This document shows, piece by piece, positions 27,615 through 38,803 of a stretch of DNA of 64,000 nt. Position 1 is the first letter of the stretch. Each line of letters starts with the position of its first letter. This stretch comes from an uncultured Opitutia bacterium. GTDB lineage: Bacteria > Verrucomicrobiota > Verrucomicrobiia > Opitutales > Coraliomargaritaceae. A program made the translations under genes and the position numbers. Below the pieces are notes generated by a model. It was not told where the DNA came from, ran no database searches, and saw nothing but the letters and a program-made list of their open reading frames with translations. The stretch is from NCBI GenBank assembly GCA_937136395.1, contig CAKZOI010000021.1, positions 206,261-270,260 of the forward strand, written 5' to 3'.

Positions 27615-29210
27615 ATGCGTCTAATTCGTCCCATATTAACACTCTGTTGCTTAGCTATCCTTGGGGCGATTGTTGGTTTCATGCTTTCAAAGCAGTTGCA
27701 GCGTCCTGTTGAAGTGACTGCTACTGATGTGCCTGCGAAGCATACAGAAATCCAGGTGAATGTTGCTGGCAGTGTCACGCTACCACGCGAAGAGAGCCCT
27801 GAATTCCTTGAAATTGATTATCCAAAAAACGCGATACCAGGCGAACTGGTTCTGCAATTTTCGAATCAAGCTGACTATGCCGCATATTTAGAGATGCTCG
27901 CTGAAGCTGGTCAGCTACCACTAGGGCAGATTGACGCGTTAATGGTAATTCGGATCGACACTGGCACCTTAAACCGAGTCAATCCCAGAGGGTTTGAAAT
28001 AACACCTAGTTTTTCTTATGAGGTGGCACGACCGCTGCCACCGATTGAATTATCACCAGAAGCTTTGGCTAGTTTGAAAGGCTTCGGTCAAAGTGCTCGA
28101 CAAATATCGGGAGGGTCCGTTGACGGCGACGGCACTGGGGTGCTAGTGGCAATCCTTGATTCAGGTATTCAAGCGCATTCTCAATTTGATGATGTATCTA
28201 TTGTTCCAATTGATTTGGCAGGAGGTGGGGTAGCTGGGACTGGAGCGGCGCACGGCACATCCGTCGCTTCGATCATATCGGGCAGTGAAGGCATCGCTCC
28301 CAATAGTGACTTGCTCGTTGTTCGTGTGCTCGATGACGAGGGTCTAGGAAATAGTTTTCATGTAGCCGAAGGTATTGTGCAAGCCACGGACCTCGGTGCG
28401 CAAATTATCAATATGAGTTTAGCAGTGTATCAAGACTCTGCTGTGCTACGACAGGCAATCAGCTATGCAAATGATAAGGGTGTGCTGATGGTTGCAGCTG
28501 CTGGGAACGACGGCTATACAACTATGCCTTACCCTGCGGCTTACGAAACTGTTATCGCGGTGACTGCTGTTGATGCAAACGGGAAGCAGGCGCTGTTTCC
28601 AAACCAGTCCACATCGATCGACATCGCCGCACCAGGTGTTTCGATATTAACTGCCAAAGAGAACTTCGGCACGACGCTGTTTACCGGAACTTCCGCGGCA
28701 GCTCCATTTGTCAGTGGCACACTTGCTTCGATGCTCTCAGCGGAGCATTCACTGGCACCGAAGCAAGTCGTTGATTTAGTAAAAAACTACCTCAACGATG
28801 CGGGGAGCCCGGGCGAGGACAGCGCCTATGGTGACGGTGTGATTGATTGGGATCGTCTGCGAGAACGAGATACACCTGGCATCTTAGATTTATCCATCGC
28901 TGACATACACCTCGATCCATCTGCTCAGCCCGGAACCACGATGCCAATTGAGGTGACCGTGCAAAACCGCGGCACGTCCTGGTCGACAGAATCCGAACTG
29001 GATATTGTTATTGGTGAAGCAGACCCAGTAAGCTTTACCATTGGAGCGCTTGGCCCCGGATTAACTACCACACGTAAAGTGTTTACTGCCGTGCCTGCGG
29101 ACAAGCAGGCTGGGCGTTTGAGTATTTCCGCTCAGATCTTACCTAAAGATTTGAACACCGATGTCCGTTTAGAAAACAATCGTAAGGGTGCCTATTATCA
29201 AGCGAAGTAG
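27615..29210 (+). CDS. Subtilisin-like (S8) serine protease with a C-terminal CARDB-like domain
   Basis: A 531-residue exported protease with an N-terminal hydrophobic anchor (about 8-25). The catalytic triad is Asp in AILDSGI (about 182), His in AAHGTSVAS (about 213) and Ser in GTSAAAPFVSG (about 360). The last ~110 residues look like a CARDB/Ig-type adhesion domain (IEVTVQNRGTSWST). It is likely cell-surface or periplasmic. It is monocistronic, convergent with the glutaredoxin gene. Confidence 0.9.
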   Translation: MRLIRPILTLCCLAILGAIVGFMLSKQLQRPVEVTATDVPAKHTEIQVNVAGSVTLPREESPEFLEIDYPKNAIPGELVLQFSNQADYAAYLEMLAEAGQLPLGQIDALMVIRIDTGTLNRVNPRGFEITPSFSYEVARPLPPIELSPEALASLKGFGQSARQISGGSVDGDGTGVLVAILDSGIQAHSQFDDVSIVPIDLAGGGVAGTGAAHGTSVASIISGSEGIAPNSDLLVVRVLDDEGLGNSFHVAEGIVQATDLGAQIINMSLAVYQDSAVLRQAISYANDKGVLMVAAAGNDGYTTMPYPAAYETVIAVTAVDANGKQALFPNQSTSIDIAAPGVSILTAKENFGTTLFTGTSAAAPFVSGTLASMLSAEHSLAPKQVVDLVKNYLNDAGSPGEDSAYGDGVIDWDRLRERDTPGILDLSIADIHLDPSAQPGTTMPIEVTVQNRGTSWSTESELDIVIGEADPVSFTIGALGPGLTTTRKVFTAVPADKQAGRLSISAQILPKDLNTDVRLENNRKGAYYQAK

Positions 29211-29224
29211 GCAAACGCATCCAA

Positions 29225-29512
29225 CTACATGTCGCTAACACTGATGCCTAATTGATGCTGCACCTCTGGAAATTCGCTTAGTTCAGCGACAAACTCATCC
29301 ACAGAAAAGTCGGCGACCATGAAGTCTTCATATTCAAAAGTCGGTGTCTTGGTTTGACCGCTCAGTGCGACCATAGCATCCATGTCTTTAGCGTTTTTTA
29401 GGACATCGCGCACATCAAGGTCGACTCCCTGAGCATTGAAAAAGGTGAGCGCTTCGCGGCACCATGGGCAGGCAGGTTTAACGTAAAGAATAGGTGTGGT
29501 TTTTCGACTCAT
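29225..29512 (-). CDS. Glutaredoxin-family protein
   Basis: 95 residues with the thioredoxin fold and a CPWC dithiol active site (near residue 15, VKPACPWCREAL). A TPTF segment stands where glutaredoxins have the cis-Pro. The C-terminus is acidic. It is probably a small cytoplasmic thiol-disulfide reductant. The glutathione-binding TVP motif is replaced by TKTPT, so the reducing partner is unclear. Confidence 0.85.
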   Translation of the reverse strand: MSRKTTPILYVKPACPWCREALTFFNAQGVDLDVRDVLKNAKDMDAMVALSGQTKTPTFEYEDFMVADFSVDEFVAELSEFPEVQHQLGISVSDM

Positions 29513-29630
29513 ATCTTGTGCTTAAGCATAGGATATCTTCGCTCGAAAACAACGTAAATTGAACAATATTTGACTTTATTTTACGTAGTCTTGCGCTTTG
29601 GTCGATAGCTCTATATGAAGAGCGAATTTA

Positions 29631-32489
29631 ATGCTATCTATGTCACTTCCAACTGTACCTGATTCCCAAACGATATCTGTTCGAGGTGCGCGTGAACACA
29701 ATTTGCGCAACGTCGATGTGGAGCTACCGCGTAATCAGTTTGTGGTCATTACGGGTGTGAGTGGTTCGGGTAAATCATCGCTAGCGTTCGATACTATTTA
29801 CGCGGAAGGCTATCGTAAATACATTGATAGTCTATCAACCAAAGCACGTATGGTGCTTGAGCAAATACCGAGGCCGGACGTTGATTTCATAGAAGGCTTG
29901 TCGCCAGTGATTGCTCTTGAGCAACGCACTGGAGGTGGAGGCAATCCTCGTAGCACAGTGGCTACGGTAACCGAGATTGCTGATTTCGCGCGTGTGCTGT
30001 GGGCAGTGTGCGGCACTGCCTATTGCCCGAAAGATGGCGCACGTATCGAGCGACGTTCGATGGACGATTGCCTGACACGTGTGTTTGCAGAACCAGAGGG
30101 AAGTCGCTTAATGATTGTGGCACCTTGGATGTCTGCAAAGCCAGCGATCTTACGTGAGGAATTACCGCGTCTACAACAAAGAGGATTTCAGCGTGTGCGT
30201 TTAAATGGCGAACTGTTTCGTTTAGATGATACGAACATTATCGATTCGAAGGCCAAAGAAATTGCTGTGGAAATTGTGATTGATCGCATTCGACTTCGAG
30301 CCGACCAGCGCAGCCGTTTAGCCGACTCACTCGAGCTAGCATTTTGCGAAGGCGATGACCGTGCACTTATTTTGGTCGAAGATAAAACTCAGGCTAGCGG
30401 TTGGCGCGAGTTAGCATTAAGTAATCGTCTTGCCTGTGTGAATTGCGGTGATGTTTACGAGCCGATCTCACCGCGTCACTTTTCGTGGAATCATGCCGAA
30501 GGCGCGTGTCAAGAATGCGGTGGCCTTGGAGAGACCTTGCAATTTCAGCCAGAGCTTTTGGTCCCAGACGCAAGCAAGTCGGTGCAAAAGGGGGCCATCA
30601 AACCTTGGCGCTTAGGATCTAAGCAGATGATCATAAAGCGAAATGCTATCCTCAAGCAACTCGCTGAGCAGCTACCTTTTGACCCTAAAATACCTTGGGA
30701 TGAACTCGACCCGAAAGTTCGAAAGCAAATTTTACATGGCACTGGAAAGCGCATATTCAGCTTTAAGTTGAGAGGTGGAAATACAAAGCCAGAAGCCATG
30801 ACTTTTGAGGGTGTCCTTGCTGACTTAGAGGAGATGCGACGAACGACCAGTAGCGACGGCTTGCGCGCACGATTGATGGCTTTTCAAACGAGCAGTCCAT
30901 GTGAAGCTTGTCGGGGTCAACGTCTAAGCCCCGCGAGCCTGAATGTATTAATCGAAGGCAAGTCGATTACCGACCTTTTGGCGATGTCTCTAGCCGAGGC
31001 GGATGCCTTTGTTGGTGTGCTCGAATCGAGTCCGAAGTATGCGCAAGTGAAAGATGCGGTGCGTGGTCTATCCTCGCGGCTACGTTTTTTAAATAAGGTC
31101 GGCCTCGACTACCTGACGTTGAATCGAAGCTACAGTAGTTTGAGCGGCGGAGAAGCGCAACGAGTGCGCTTAGCCACTCAACTCGGAATGTCGCTCATCG
31201 GTGTGGTTTATTTATTGGATGAGCCGAGCATCGGTTTGCACCCTTTGGACAATCGTCGTTTAATCGAGACTTTGATTGGTTTAAGAGATCGAGGTAATTC
31301 TGTTGTGGTCGTCGAACACGATGGCGAAACTATGCGTGCTGCCGATCACTTGATCGAGCTTGGCCCGGGTGCTGGTGTTGAAGGTGGTCGGCTTATTTTT
31401 GAGGGTAGCCCAGAGGCATCTTTTGAATCGAAAGAAAGCTTAAGCGGGATGTTTCTGAGTGGCGTTCGGCGTGTTGAAAAAAATGCCGACCGACTACGAT
31501 CAACCTGTGATTGGCTAACAGTCTATGGTGCAGCTGAGAATAATTTAAAGACGATTGATGCACGTTTCCCTGTCGGCTTATTGACCGTTGTGTGTGGCCT
31601 TTCAGGCTCAGGGAAAAGCACATTGATCAATGACATCTTGGCAAAAGCAGCGGCGTTTCAACTAAATCGTGCTAAGGCAATACCAGGTAAACATGCGAGC
31701 TTAGACGGCCTCGACCATTTTAAATCAGTGGTGCAAGTCAACCAAGAGCCAATCGGACGCAGTCCACGTTCTAATCCCGCAACCTACATCAAATTATTTG
31801 ATCAGTTACGCGACCTCTATTCGAAATGCTCATTGGCTAAAATTCGCGGTTATAAAAGTAGCCGTTTTAGTTTCAATGTTAGCGGAGGTCGCTGCGAACG
31901 CTGTAAGGGCGATGGTGTGATTAAATTAGATATGCAGTTTATGGCGGACGTCTATGCCGAGTGCACCAGTTGCCAAGGGCGCCGTTATAATCGAGAGACA
32001 TTGGATATCCGCTTTAAGGGATTTAGTATCGCTGACGTGTTAGCCATGAGTGTCGATGAGGCTCTAGAGGTCTTTAACAAACAACCGCGTATCGCCGAGA
32101 AGTTGCGCACACTGTCGGATGTTGGCTTGGGGTATATTAAGCTCGGCCAACCAGCGACAACGCTTTCAGGCGGTGAAGCGCAGCGGATTAAGCTATCCTT
32201 AGAACTGAGTAAGCGTCAACAAGGCGAGACGCTCTATATATTAGATGAGCCAACAACCGGGCTCCATTGGTTAGACGTGCAGCGCCTAATGGATTTATTG
32301 TTTAAGCTGCGCGACGCTGGAAATACAGTGCTCGTTATTGAGCATGATCTCGATGTTATCCGTATGGCTGATTGGGTTGTCGAACTTGGACCAGTTGGTG
32401 GAGATCTTGGGGGCGAAATCGTCTTTGCTGGTGATGGCATTTCCTTTCAGCAAGGCAAGGGCACGCCGACTCAGTCAGTGCTGGGCTGA
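29631..32489 (+). CDS. uvrA: Excinuclease ABC subunit A (UvrA) family protein
   Basis: A 952-residue ABC-type DNA damage sensor with two ATPase halves. Walker A motifs are GVSGSGKS (42-49) and GLSGSGKS (about 655), and ABC signatures are SLSGGEAQR and TLSGGEAQR. Zinc-finger cysteines are CVNCG/CQECG in the first half and CERC/CTSC in the second. The N-terminal segment [29 protein letters not shown] is diverged from E. coli UvrA ([26 protein letters not shown]). It may therefore be a UvrA paralogue rather than the main copy; whether the genome has another cannot be seen here. Confidence 0.88.
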   Translation: MLSMSLPTVPDSQTISVRGAREHNLRNVDVELPRNQFVVITGVSGSGKSSLAFDTIYAEGYRKYIDSLSTKARMVLEQIPRPDVDFIEGLSPVIALEQRTGGGGNPRSTVATVTEIADFARVLWAVCGTAYCPKDGARIERRSMDDCLTRVFAEPEGSRLMIVAPWMSAKPAILREELPRLQQRGFQRVRLNGELFRLDDTNIIDSKAKEIAVEIVIDRIRLRADQRSRLADSLELAFCEGDDRALILVEDKTQASGWRELALSNRLACVNCGDVYEPISPRHFSWNHAEGACQECGGLGETLQFQPELLVPDASKSVQKGAIKPWRLGSKQMIIKRNAILKQLAEQLPFDPKIPWDELDPKVRKQILHGTGKRIFSFKLRGGNTKPEAMTFEGVLADLEEMRRTTSSDGLRARLMAFQTSSPCEACRGQRLSPASLNVLIEGKSITDLLAMSLAEADAFVGVLESSPKYAQVKDAVRGLSSRLRFLNKVGLDYLTLNRSYSSLSGGEAQRVRLATQLGMSLIGVVYLLDEPSIGLHPLDNRRLIETLIGLRDRGNSVVVVEHDGETMRAADHLIELGPGAGVEGGRLIFEGSPEASFESKESLSGMFLSGVRRVEKNADRLRSTCDWLTVYGAAENNLKTIDARFPVGLLTVVCGLSGSGKSTLINDILAKAAAFQLNRAKAIPGKHASLDGLDHFKSVVQVNQEPIGRSPRSNPATYIKLFDQLRDLYSKCSLAKIRGYKSSRFSFNVSGGRCERCKGDGVIKLDMQFMADVYAECTSCQGRRYNRETLDIRFKGFSIADVLAMSVDEALEVFNKQPRIAEKLRTLSDVGLGYIKLGQPATTLSGGEAQRIKLSLELSKRQQGETLYILDEPTTGLHWLDVQRLMDLLFKLRDAGNTVLVIEHDLDVIRMADWVVELGPVGGDLGGEIVFAGDGISFQQGKGTPTQSVLG

Positions 32490-32574
32490 TTCTCGTAAGC
32501 TTTCACGAGGAGACCGCCTCTGGATAAATTAGAAGCTGCAAGCACTGCGGGCGCCACCAGTAGCGACCCTAAGA

Positions 32575-33462
32575 TTAAACATCCGATGCACGCTTTTTAT
32601 AGGTTTCGCCGCCGTCCCAAGCAGATTTCAAGGTAACGAACTCCGTCTCGTAATGCTCGGTTAATAAACCTTGTTTACGAAGTGCAATAACGGTCTGTTT
32701 AAACGCTTTTTTAGAGGTATTAAAGGTCTCGCGAATCTCTGCGGGATCGGTCTTATCGTTAAAGGGAAGGCTGCCGCCTGCTTCTTCGAGTTTCTCAAGT
32801 ATGAGCTCCGATAAAGATTCAACACGCCGACGCCCGGAGACATCTCGGCGGATATCAATCTTGCCGCTATCATGCACTTCCTTGATGTATCCAGTGAACT
32901 GATCACCGGGTTCTAATATGTCGGAAGTTTCCTCATGGTAGAGCAGGGCGCGGTGCTTCTTGTCTACGATTGCCTTATAGCCCAAAGGTGAGTTGTCGTA
33001 AATCAACACTTGGACAGGTTGGTTAGGATGATACTCTGGCTTCGTTTCCGAAAAGTGACGGTGTAATCGGCAGGAGGCGACAATACGATTTGTGTGCTCG
33101 TCGAGATAGACTGCCACTAATGCGCCATCGCCTTCATTAAAGCTCCATTCGCCTTGTTCACGATACGGTAGTAAGAGATCCTTCTTGAGTCCCCAATCGA
33201 GAAAGGCGCCGACTTGATTTACGCTGACAACTTCGAGGTAAGCAAATTCACCAACCTGCACAAAGGGTGTCTCCGTTGTCGCAACGAGACGATCTTCAGA
33301 ATCGTTGTAAATAAAGACATCGATCTCATCACCGATATCCATCTCTTCTGTGACGTAGGCATTGGGCAATAGAATATTATCCAACGGTTTAGCATTTAGA
33401 TACAGACCGTGATCTGATTGCTCTACGATAAGTAATTTGTTAAAGCGGCCAATATGGATCAT
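32575..33462 (-). CDS. CvfB-like S1 RNA-binding protein
   Basis: 295 residues with tandem S1-like OB domains: [22 protein letters not shown] at the N-terminus and [17 protein letters not shown] in the second. A winged-helix-like C-terminus follows ([26 protein letters not shown]). This is the CvfB/YitL layout, an RNA-binding protein linked to virulence gene regulation in Staphylococcus. The target RNAs here are unknown. It is convergent with uvrA. Confidence 0.85.
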   Translation of the reverse strand: MIHIGRFNKLLIVEQSDHGLYLNAKPLDNILLPNAYVTEEMDIGDEIDVFIYNDSEDRLVATTETPFVQVGEFAYLEVVSVNQVGAFLDWGLKKDLLLPYREQGEWSFNEGDGALVAVYLDEHTNRIVASCRLHRHFSETKPEYHPNQPVQVLIYDNSPLGYKAIVDKKHRALLYHEETSDILEPGDQFTGYIKEVHDSGKIDIRRDVSGRRRVESLSELILEKLEEAGGSLPFNDKTDPAEIRETFNTSKKAFKQTVIALRKQGLLTEHYETEFVTLKSAWDGGETYKKRASDV

Positions 33463-33536
33463 AAAATATGTTTCGGAGGAGGGCGTTTAGCATTCAGTCG
33501 CTGGCTGTGTGGCAAAATCAAAACTGATGTGTTTTT

Positions 33537-33917
33537 TTAGGAATAGAGTGATTGGTTCTGACCGTCTGCAAATGAATAGGCGCGTTCTGGTGCGTCTTGG
33601 TTAATATTCATACGATCTTTTGTGATCGGTCGGGTGAGCACAACGGTGGTTTTGTCTGTAGATTTTCCTTGGTAGGTCGTTTGCCCAAGCCACGGACTCT
33701 TTTTTACCGTGAAGCGATACCCCTTTGATTCAAGGTCTTTACCTAGGGAAACAATCTTATTTGAGTTGGTGTTGGTTCCTGAAAAATCGATAACTAAGTG
33801 CCCGTGTTCACCTTTATCTTCATCTAGGCGGCAATCCACCTCGGGCGTATGCTTTTGGATGATAACGAGGAGTTTTGCGGCTTTTTCGAGTCGATGGCGT
33901 AGGCTACGTGCTTTCAT
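33537..33917 (-). CDS. Small protein of unknown function
   Basis: 126 residues, highly charged, with a basic N-terminus (MKARSLRHRLEKAAKLL). The middle, DKGEHGHLVIDFSGTNT, is followed by a KKSPWLGQTTYQGKSTDKTTVVLTR segment. I recognise no domain. It lies in a sensible gap between cvfB-like and pfkB-type genes on the same strand and starts with ATG, so it is probably real. Confidence 0.55.
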   Translation of the reverse strand: MKARSLRHRLEKAAKLLVIIQKHTPEVDCRLDEDKGEHGHLVIDFSGTNTNSNKIVSLGKDLESKGYRFTVKKSPWLGQTTYQGKSTDKTTVVLTRPITKDRMNINQDAPERAYSFADGQNQSLYS

Positions 33918-33980
33918 GGGTTTTACTGTATGACTTATTGATAGTTAATCAAGAGTCGCATTTGGGATAAAGCGAATCAT

Positions 33981-34889
33981 TCAAAGTGCTGCGCCAAGCA
34001 GACGAGCTACTTCAGCCTTTCTTGGAATGGCTGTTCGGGCGCCGTTTTTCAAGCAGGTCAATGCACCCACTGCGCACGCACTTCGCATATTATCCCTCGG
34101 GCTCATTCCTTGTGCGACACCGAGAGCGAACGCGCCATGAAAGGCATCGCCGGCACCATTGGTGTCGACCGCAGAAATATCAAATGCAGCAGTGTGTTTT
34201 TGCCCGTATTCGTCTTGCCAATACACGCCACCTTCGCCCCATGTGCAGGCGATAAATGGCGCGGCACCATCTAAATAGGCGAGGGCAATGCGCGGATTAT
34301 TTTCACCGCTAAGATCACGGGCAAACTTCTCTGAAGTGACTAGATAGTCGACTTTATTAAATAGTAACTGTGTGCCGTCATTTACTGAGCCTGCGTCCAG
34401 TATGCTCGGGATGCCGAGAGTGCGAGCCTCTTCAATAAGCTTTAGGGACAATAAAGGCTGGTGTCCATCTATGAGTAATACCTTTGCAGGATACGCGCTT
34501 AATGAAATCGCATCTTCAGGGGCTATTGCGCTGGGTGAACGATAATCTACAATCGAACGCGCTCCATCGGGCTTTGTCAGAACCGAAGCGATCGGTGTCG
34601 GTGCTGTGCCGCGATGTATGCCACGCACATGCACGCCTTCGGATTGAAGTTCACAAATATGTGCATCACCAAAGGCATCGTCTCCAAGGTATCCACAGAA
34701 ACGCGCTGTGCCACCCAAGCGCACGACAGTGACAGCCGCATTGGCTGCTGGGCCACCGCCACATGTTTGTAAGCTAGTGGCGCGCATTTTCTCATCCGCA
34801 CTCGGATGATGCGAACCGGTAAAATTGAGATCCACGCAAGCGTAGCCCACACAGAGCACATCGACTGGGATGGGCACGTGTGTCGTCAT
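33981..34889 (-). CDS. PfkB-family carbohydrate kinase
   Basis: 302 residues. The N-terminal sugar-binding glycines are in [18 protein letters not shown], and the C-terminal anion hole with catalytic Asp is [14 protein letters not shown]. This is the ribokinase fold. The substrate cannot be assigned: it differs from the KDG kinase at 9813 and sits next to cysJ, not a sugar operon. I chose ATG 34889 ([16 protein letters not shown]). The in-frame extension to 35093 would overlap cysJ by about 180 bp and encodes arginine-rich non-family sequence. Confidence 0.85.
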   Translation of the reverse strand: MTTHVPIPVDVLCVGYACVDLNFTGSHHPSADEKMRATSLQTCGGGPAANAAVTVVRLGGTARFCGYLGDDAFGDAHICELQSEGVHVRGIHRGTAPTPIASVLTKPDGARSIVDYRSPSAIAPEDAISLSAYPAKVLLIDGHQPLLSLKLIEEARTLGIPSILDAGSVNDGTQLLFNKVDYLVTSEKFARDLSGENNPRIALAYLDGAAPFIACTWGEGGVYWQDEYGQKHTAAFDISAVDTNGAGDAFHGAFALGVAQGMSPRDNMRSACAVGALTCLKNGARTAIPRKAEVARLLGAAL

Positions 34890-34915
34890 GTCCGTATTGA
34901 GGTGCGCTGTGCGTA

Positions 34916-36721
34916 TTAGTAGACGTCGCGCAAGTAGCGCTTGTCCGTCTTCAACTGTTTCACAAAAGCTGCGGCGTCTTCTTTGCTCATGCCGCCTTCT
35001 TGCTCGATAATATCGTGCAGAGCGACATCGACATCGGTTGCCATGCGGCTCGCATCGCCGCAAACGTAGAAGGACGCGCCTTCTTGGATCCATGCATAGA
35101 GCTCTTTGGCGTTTTCACGCATACGGTCTTGCACATAGACCTTCTCTTTTTGGTCGCGTGAGAAGGCTACATCGAGTTTGGTCAGTATGCCGTCGGCCAA
35201 GTAGTCCTGCCATTCGGTTTGATAAAGGAAATCGGTCAAATAGTGCTGGTCGCCAAAAAAGAGCCAATTTTTACCCTTTGCATCGGTGGCCTTGCGTTCT
35301 TCAACAAACGCACGAAACGGTGCAATGCCGGTGCCAGGGCCGACCATGATCATTGGGGCATCTGGATTTGCGGGAACTTTAAAGTGTTTATTCGGTGTGA
35401 CGAAAACATCGACCTTGTCACCTTCTTGGATGCGTTCTGCCAGATAGGTCGAGCAGACACCTTTACGGTTGCGGCCATGCGCATCGTAGCGGACCACACC
35501 CACAGTTAGGTGCACTTCACCCGGGTGGGCTTTAGGGCTCGACGCAATTGAATACAGACGTGGCGGAAGTTTACGCATAATGCCAACGAGAGCATCTGCG
35601 GTGATCTCCTTTGCGGGAAAATCTTTTAATACGTCAATAATCTCACGACCATATAAATAAGCCTGCAGCTGTGCCTTATTCTCAGGGTTGAGCATCTCAG
35701 CGAGTTTCACATCTTTGGCAATTTCGTTGTAGCGCTTTAACACCGGGAGCGAAATACCGGTCACATCGAGCTGACTGGTCAGCGCATCTTTCAATGTGAA
35801 ATCTTGCTCCTTAATCAATACGGGAGCATCCGCGTCGAGATTGGTGATTTTAATAATATCCTCGACGATATCATCAGCATTGTGAGGGACCACGGCAAGT
35901 GCGTCGCCGGCTTGATAGTCTAGACCTGAACCTTCGAGGCTCATTTCAAGGTGTATGGTTTCCTTCGCAGAGCCTTCACAATTGAGAATGACCCGCTCTG
36001 TTAATTCAGCTGGAAATGGGTTTTTACGAGAGTAGGCGACCGTAGGTGTTGCAACTGCCGCAGTCATGACACCGCCGGCGCTTTCCGTGGGTTGCGCAAT
36101 ATCTGAAAGGGCGGCGAGGGCGCCTTTTTGCCACGCTACAAAGGCATCATCGTAATCCACATCGCAATCTACACGATCAAACACGCGCTTGGCGCCGAGC
36201 GCTTCAAGCCGTGCATCGAAGTCTTTGCCCATCTTGCAAAAATGCTCGTAGCTTGTATCGCCGAGGCCGAGCACTGAGAAGTGAACCCCTTCAAGTTTTG
36301 GCGCACTGTCACTCATGAACGCTTCGTAGAAATCTACAGCATTTTCAGGCGGATCACCTTCGCCCCATGTGCTGACAATCACCAGTAGGTTTTCAACACC
36401 TTTCAGCTTAGCTGGCTTAATGTCTCCCATGCTGACGGCCTTTGCTTTGAAGCCTGATTTGTTGGCGACCTTTACAGTCTGATCTGCCAAGGACTCCGAA
36501 TTGCCCGACTCGGTCCCATAGAGCACAGTCAACTGTGGAGTGGTGGCCGGAGCGGCGAGTGTTGAAGGCGCGCCAGCTTTACCTGCGCGTAGCCCGCTGA
36601 CGAAACCTTCGAGCCATGTCAATTGGTCAGGCTGGAGTGCGGGTAGGAAACTGTTGAGCCATTGCACTTGTTCCGGTGCGAATGGAGCTGTATTCGGGAC
36701 GACTGGGTCTGTGTTGCTCAT
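34916..36721 (-). CDS. cysJ: Sulfite reductase (NADPH) flavoprotein subunit
   Basis: Transfers electrons from NADPH through FAD and FMN to the CysI haemoprotein for assimilatory sulfite reduction. The 601-residue product has an N-terminal extension and a flavodoxin domain with [11 protein letters not shown] (about residue 70). The FAD-binding FNR region carries RLYSIASSP and [11 protein letters not shown], followed by the NADPH motif [12 protein letters not shown] and the C-terminal KRYLRDVY. The layout matches E. coli CysJ. It diverges from cysI across about 200 bp. Confidence 0.94.
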   Translation of the reverse strand: MSNTDPVVPNTAPFAPEQVQWLNSFLPALQPDQLTWLEGFVSGLRAGKAGAPSTLAAPATTPQLTVLYGTESGNSESLADQTVKVANKSGFKAKAVSMGDIKPAKLKGVENLLVIVSTWGEGDPPENAVDFYEAFMSDSAPKLEGVHFSVLGLGDTSYEHFCKMGKDFDARLEALGAKRVFDRVDCDVDYDDAFVAWQKGALAALSDIAQPTESAGGVMTAAVATPTVAYSRKNPFPAELTERVILNCEGSAKETIHLEMSLEGSGLDYQAGDALAVVPHNADDIVEDIIKITNLDADAPVLIKEQDFTLKDALTSQLDVTGISLPVLKRYNEIAKDVKLAEMLNPENKAQLQAYLYGREIIDVLKDFPAKEITADALVGIMRKLPPRLYSIASSPKAHPGEVHLTVGVVRYDAHGRNRKGVCSTYLAERIQEGDKVDVFVTPNKHFKVPANPDAPMIMVGPGTGIAPFRAFVEERKATDAKGKNWLFFGDQHYLTDFLYQTEWQDYLADGILTKLDVAFSRDQKEKVYVQDRMRENAKELYAWIQEGASFYVCGDASRMATDVDVALHDIIEQEGGMSKEDAAAFVKQLKTDKRYLRDVY

Positions 36722-36920
36722 GATCTAGCTAGCTTAAGAAAGTGTGGTATCAAACCAGCCAGCAGCTAAAATGCTAGCCTGAATTGACTTTTTAGTTTCT
36801 TTTTATTAGTTGTTGAGTTATAAACTAAAGAATGAAGCCTATTTGCAACCACAATTTCGTTAAAAACCGACGTATTGAGGTTTGCGCCGCTGCAAAGAAC
36901 CTCTTTATTTCATCCGAATT
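36722..36920. promoter_or_regulatory. Divergent cysJ/cysI control region
   Basis: AT-rich gap carrying an 8-bp inverted repeat, TTTAGTTT at 36791-36798 and AAACTAAA at 36822-36829. It must hold both promoters. The inverted repeat could be a regulator site for sulfur control; no known motif is assigned. Confidence 0.35.
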
Positions 36921-38672
36921 ATGATATCCGACAGCCAATCCGAACCTCAATTACATAAAAATGAGGGCATTAAAACTCGTAGTAATTATCTACGCGGCAC
37001 GATCCTAGAAGGTCTCGCAGATGTGTCGACTGGCTCCATTGCGGCAGATGACCAGCAGCTAACCAAGTTTCACGGGCTCTATCAACAAGATGACCGCGAT
37101 GTGCGCAGTCAGCGTCGTAAGCACAAGTTGGATAAAGCTTATTCATTTTTGGCACGCATCTGCCTGCCAGGTGGTATTTGCACACCAGAGCAGTGGATCG
37201 TGATGGATGAACTGGCGAACTATTGTGCGTTCAACACGCTGAAGTTGACCACACGTCAAGCCTTCCAATTACACGGCATTCTAAAAGGAAACCTCAAGGA
37301 TGTGATCAGCTCTTGTAACGAAGTGGCTATGACCACACTCGCTGCCTGTGGTGACGTGAATCGTAATGTGATGTGTAATCCAGTGCCGTTCGCGAGTGAG
37401 GTGCATCAAGAGGTGCAAGCGATCACTGAGCAAATCGACGCGCACTTGAAGCCGCAAACTCCAGCATTCTCGGAAATGTGGCTTGATGGCAAGCCTATCA
37501 AACTCACCGTTGAGCAAGCCGCAGTGCGCTCTAAGGATTGCAAGGGAGATGAGGTTGAGCCGCTTTACGGCAAGACTTATCTCCCGCGCAAGTTCAAGAT
37601 CGCAGTCGCCATACCGCCTTATAATGACGTAGATATTTTCGCTAATTGCCTCGGCTTCATCGCAATCGTTGAAGACGGTAAATTACTCGGCTTTAATGTA
37701 ACCGTTGGTGGCGGCATGGGTATGACGCATGGTAATGAGAAGACATTTCCACGCCTAGCTGATGTGCTGGCATTCTGCACGCCCGATCAAGCTGTCGCCG
37801 TTGCTGAAAAGATAGTCACTATTCAGCGCGATCACGGCAATCGTGTCGAACGCGCCAACGCACGTTTCAAATATACGGTTGAGCGTCTCGGCAAAGAGTG
37901 GATTCGTGAAGAGCTAGAGAACCGCCTAGGCTACAAACTCGAAGACCCTCGCGATTACACGTTTACCAGCACCGGTGATCGCTACGGTTGGATGGAAGGT
38001 GCCAATGGCAAATGGCATCTCGGACTCTTCATCGAAGGCGGTCGCGTCGTCGATACCGAAGGCAAACCACTTAAAACGGGAATGCTAGAAATTGCGAAGG
38101 TGCACAAAGGCGACTTTCGTTTAACGGGGAATCAAAACTTAGTCATTGGCAATGTGGATGCTGCCGATAAAGCGCAAATCGATGCGCTCGTTGAACAATA
38201 TGGCCTGGATGGCTACAAGACTGCATCGGGTATGCGTCGCAGCCAAATTGCTTGCGTATCGTTGCCGACTTGCGGACTCGCACTTGCTGAGTCTGAGCGC
38301 TACTTGCCGACACTGGTCAGCGACCTTGAAGTCATCCTTGAAGAAGCTGGGCTACAAAACGACGAAATCGTGATTCGCTCAACAGGTTGCCCGAATGGTT
38401 GTGGCCGTCCGTATCTTGGCGAAATTGGACTCGTGGGTAAAGTGCCAGGTAAATATAATTTATATCTGGGGGCTGGATTCGACGGAGAGCGGTTGAATAA
38501 GCTCTACAAAACGTCTGTTAGCCACCAAGAGATCATTGATGCCCTCAAGCCAATTCTTCTAGATTATGCTAAGGAGCGCAACGAAGGTGAGCGTTTTGGT
38601 GATTTTACGATTCGTAAGGACTACGTTAAAGCGACCACGGCAGGGAATAACTTCCACGCAAATATCGGGTAA
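36921..38672 (+). CDS. cysI: Sulfite reductase (NADPH) haemoprotein subunit
   Basis: Reduces sulfite to sulfide at a coupled sirohaem-[4Fe-4S] centre. The 583-residue product has both nitrite/sulfite reductase ferredoxin-like halves. The cluster ligands are in CVSLPTCGLALAE and STGCPNGCGRPYLGE. I chose ATG 36921 (MISDSQSEPQL); an in-frame TTG at 36882 would add 13 doubtful residues. A clear rho-independent terminator follows at 38692. Confidence 0.95.
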   Translation: MISDSQSEPQLHKNEGIKTRSNYLRGTILEGLADVSTGSIAADDQQLTKFHGLYQQDDRDVRSQRRKHKLDKAYSFLARICLPGGICTPEQWIVMDELANYCAFNTLKLTTRQAFQLHGILKGNLKDVISSCNEVAMTTLAACGDVNRNVMCNPVPFASEVHQEVQAITEQIDAHLKPQTPAFSEMWLDGKPIKLTVEQAAVRSKDCKGDEVEPLYGKTYLPRKFKIAVAIPPYNDVDIFANCLGFIAIVEDGKLLGFNVTVGGGMGMTHGNEKTFPRLADVLAFCTPDQAVAVAEKIVTIQRDHGNRVERANARFKYTVERLGKEWIREELENRLGYKLEDPRDYTFTSTGDRYGWMEGANGKWHLGLFIEGGRVVDTEGKPLKTGMLEIAKVHKGDFRLTGNQNLVIGNVDAADKAQIDALVEQYGLDGYKTASGMRRSQIACVSLPTCGLALAESERYLPTLVSDLEVILEEAGLQNDEIVIRSTGCPNGCGRPYLGEIGLVGKVPGKYNLYLGAGFDGERLNKLYKTSVSHQEIIDALKPILLDYAKERNEGERFGDFTIRKDYVKATTAGNNFHANIG

Positions 38673-38691
38673 GTGTTGCCACAGTAAATTT

Positions 38692-38721
38692 ACGAAAGAG
38701 CGTCCATCAATGGGCGCTCTT
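38692..38721 (+). terminator. Rho-independent terminator after cysI
   Basis: AAAGAGCG-t-CC, loop ATCAAT, GGGCGCTCTTT, then a T-run. A strong GC-containing stem followed by T residues, 20 bp after the cysI stop. Confidence 0.85.
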
Positions 38722-38803
38722 TTTTGTAGGGACTTCATTGATAAAGACCGCCGAGCAATGGCCTAACGAACTGAGGTCTTTATAAATAAAACCTCTACAG
38801 GAG

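Noticed and set aside
34890..35093. N-terminal extension of the PfkB kinase
   Set aside because: It overlaps cysJ on the same strand, is arginine-rich and unlike the family; ATG 34889 gives a normal start.
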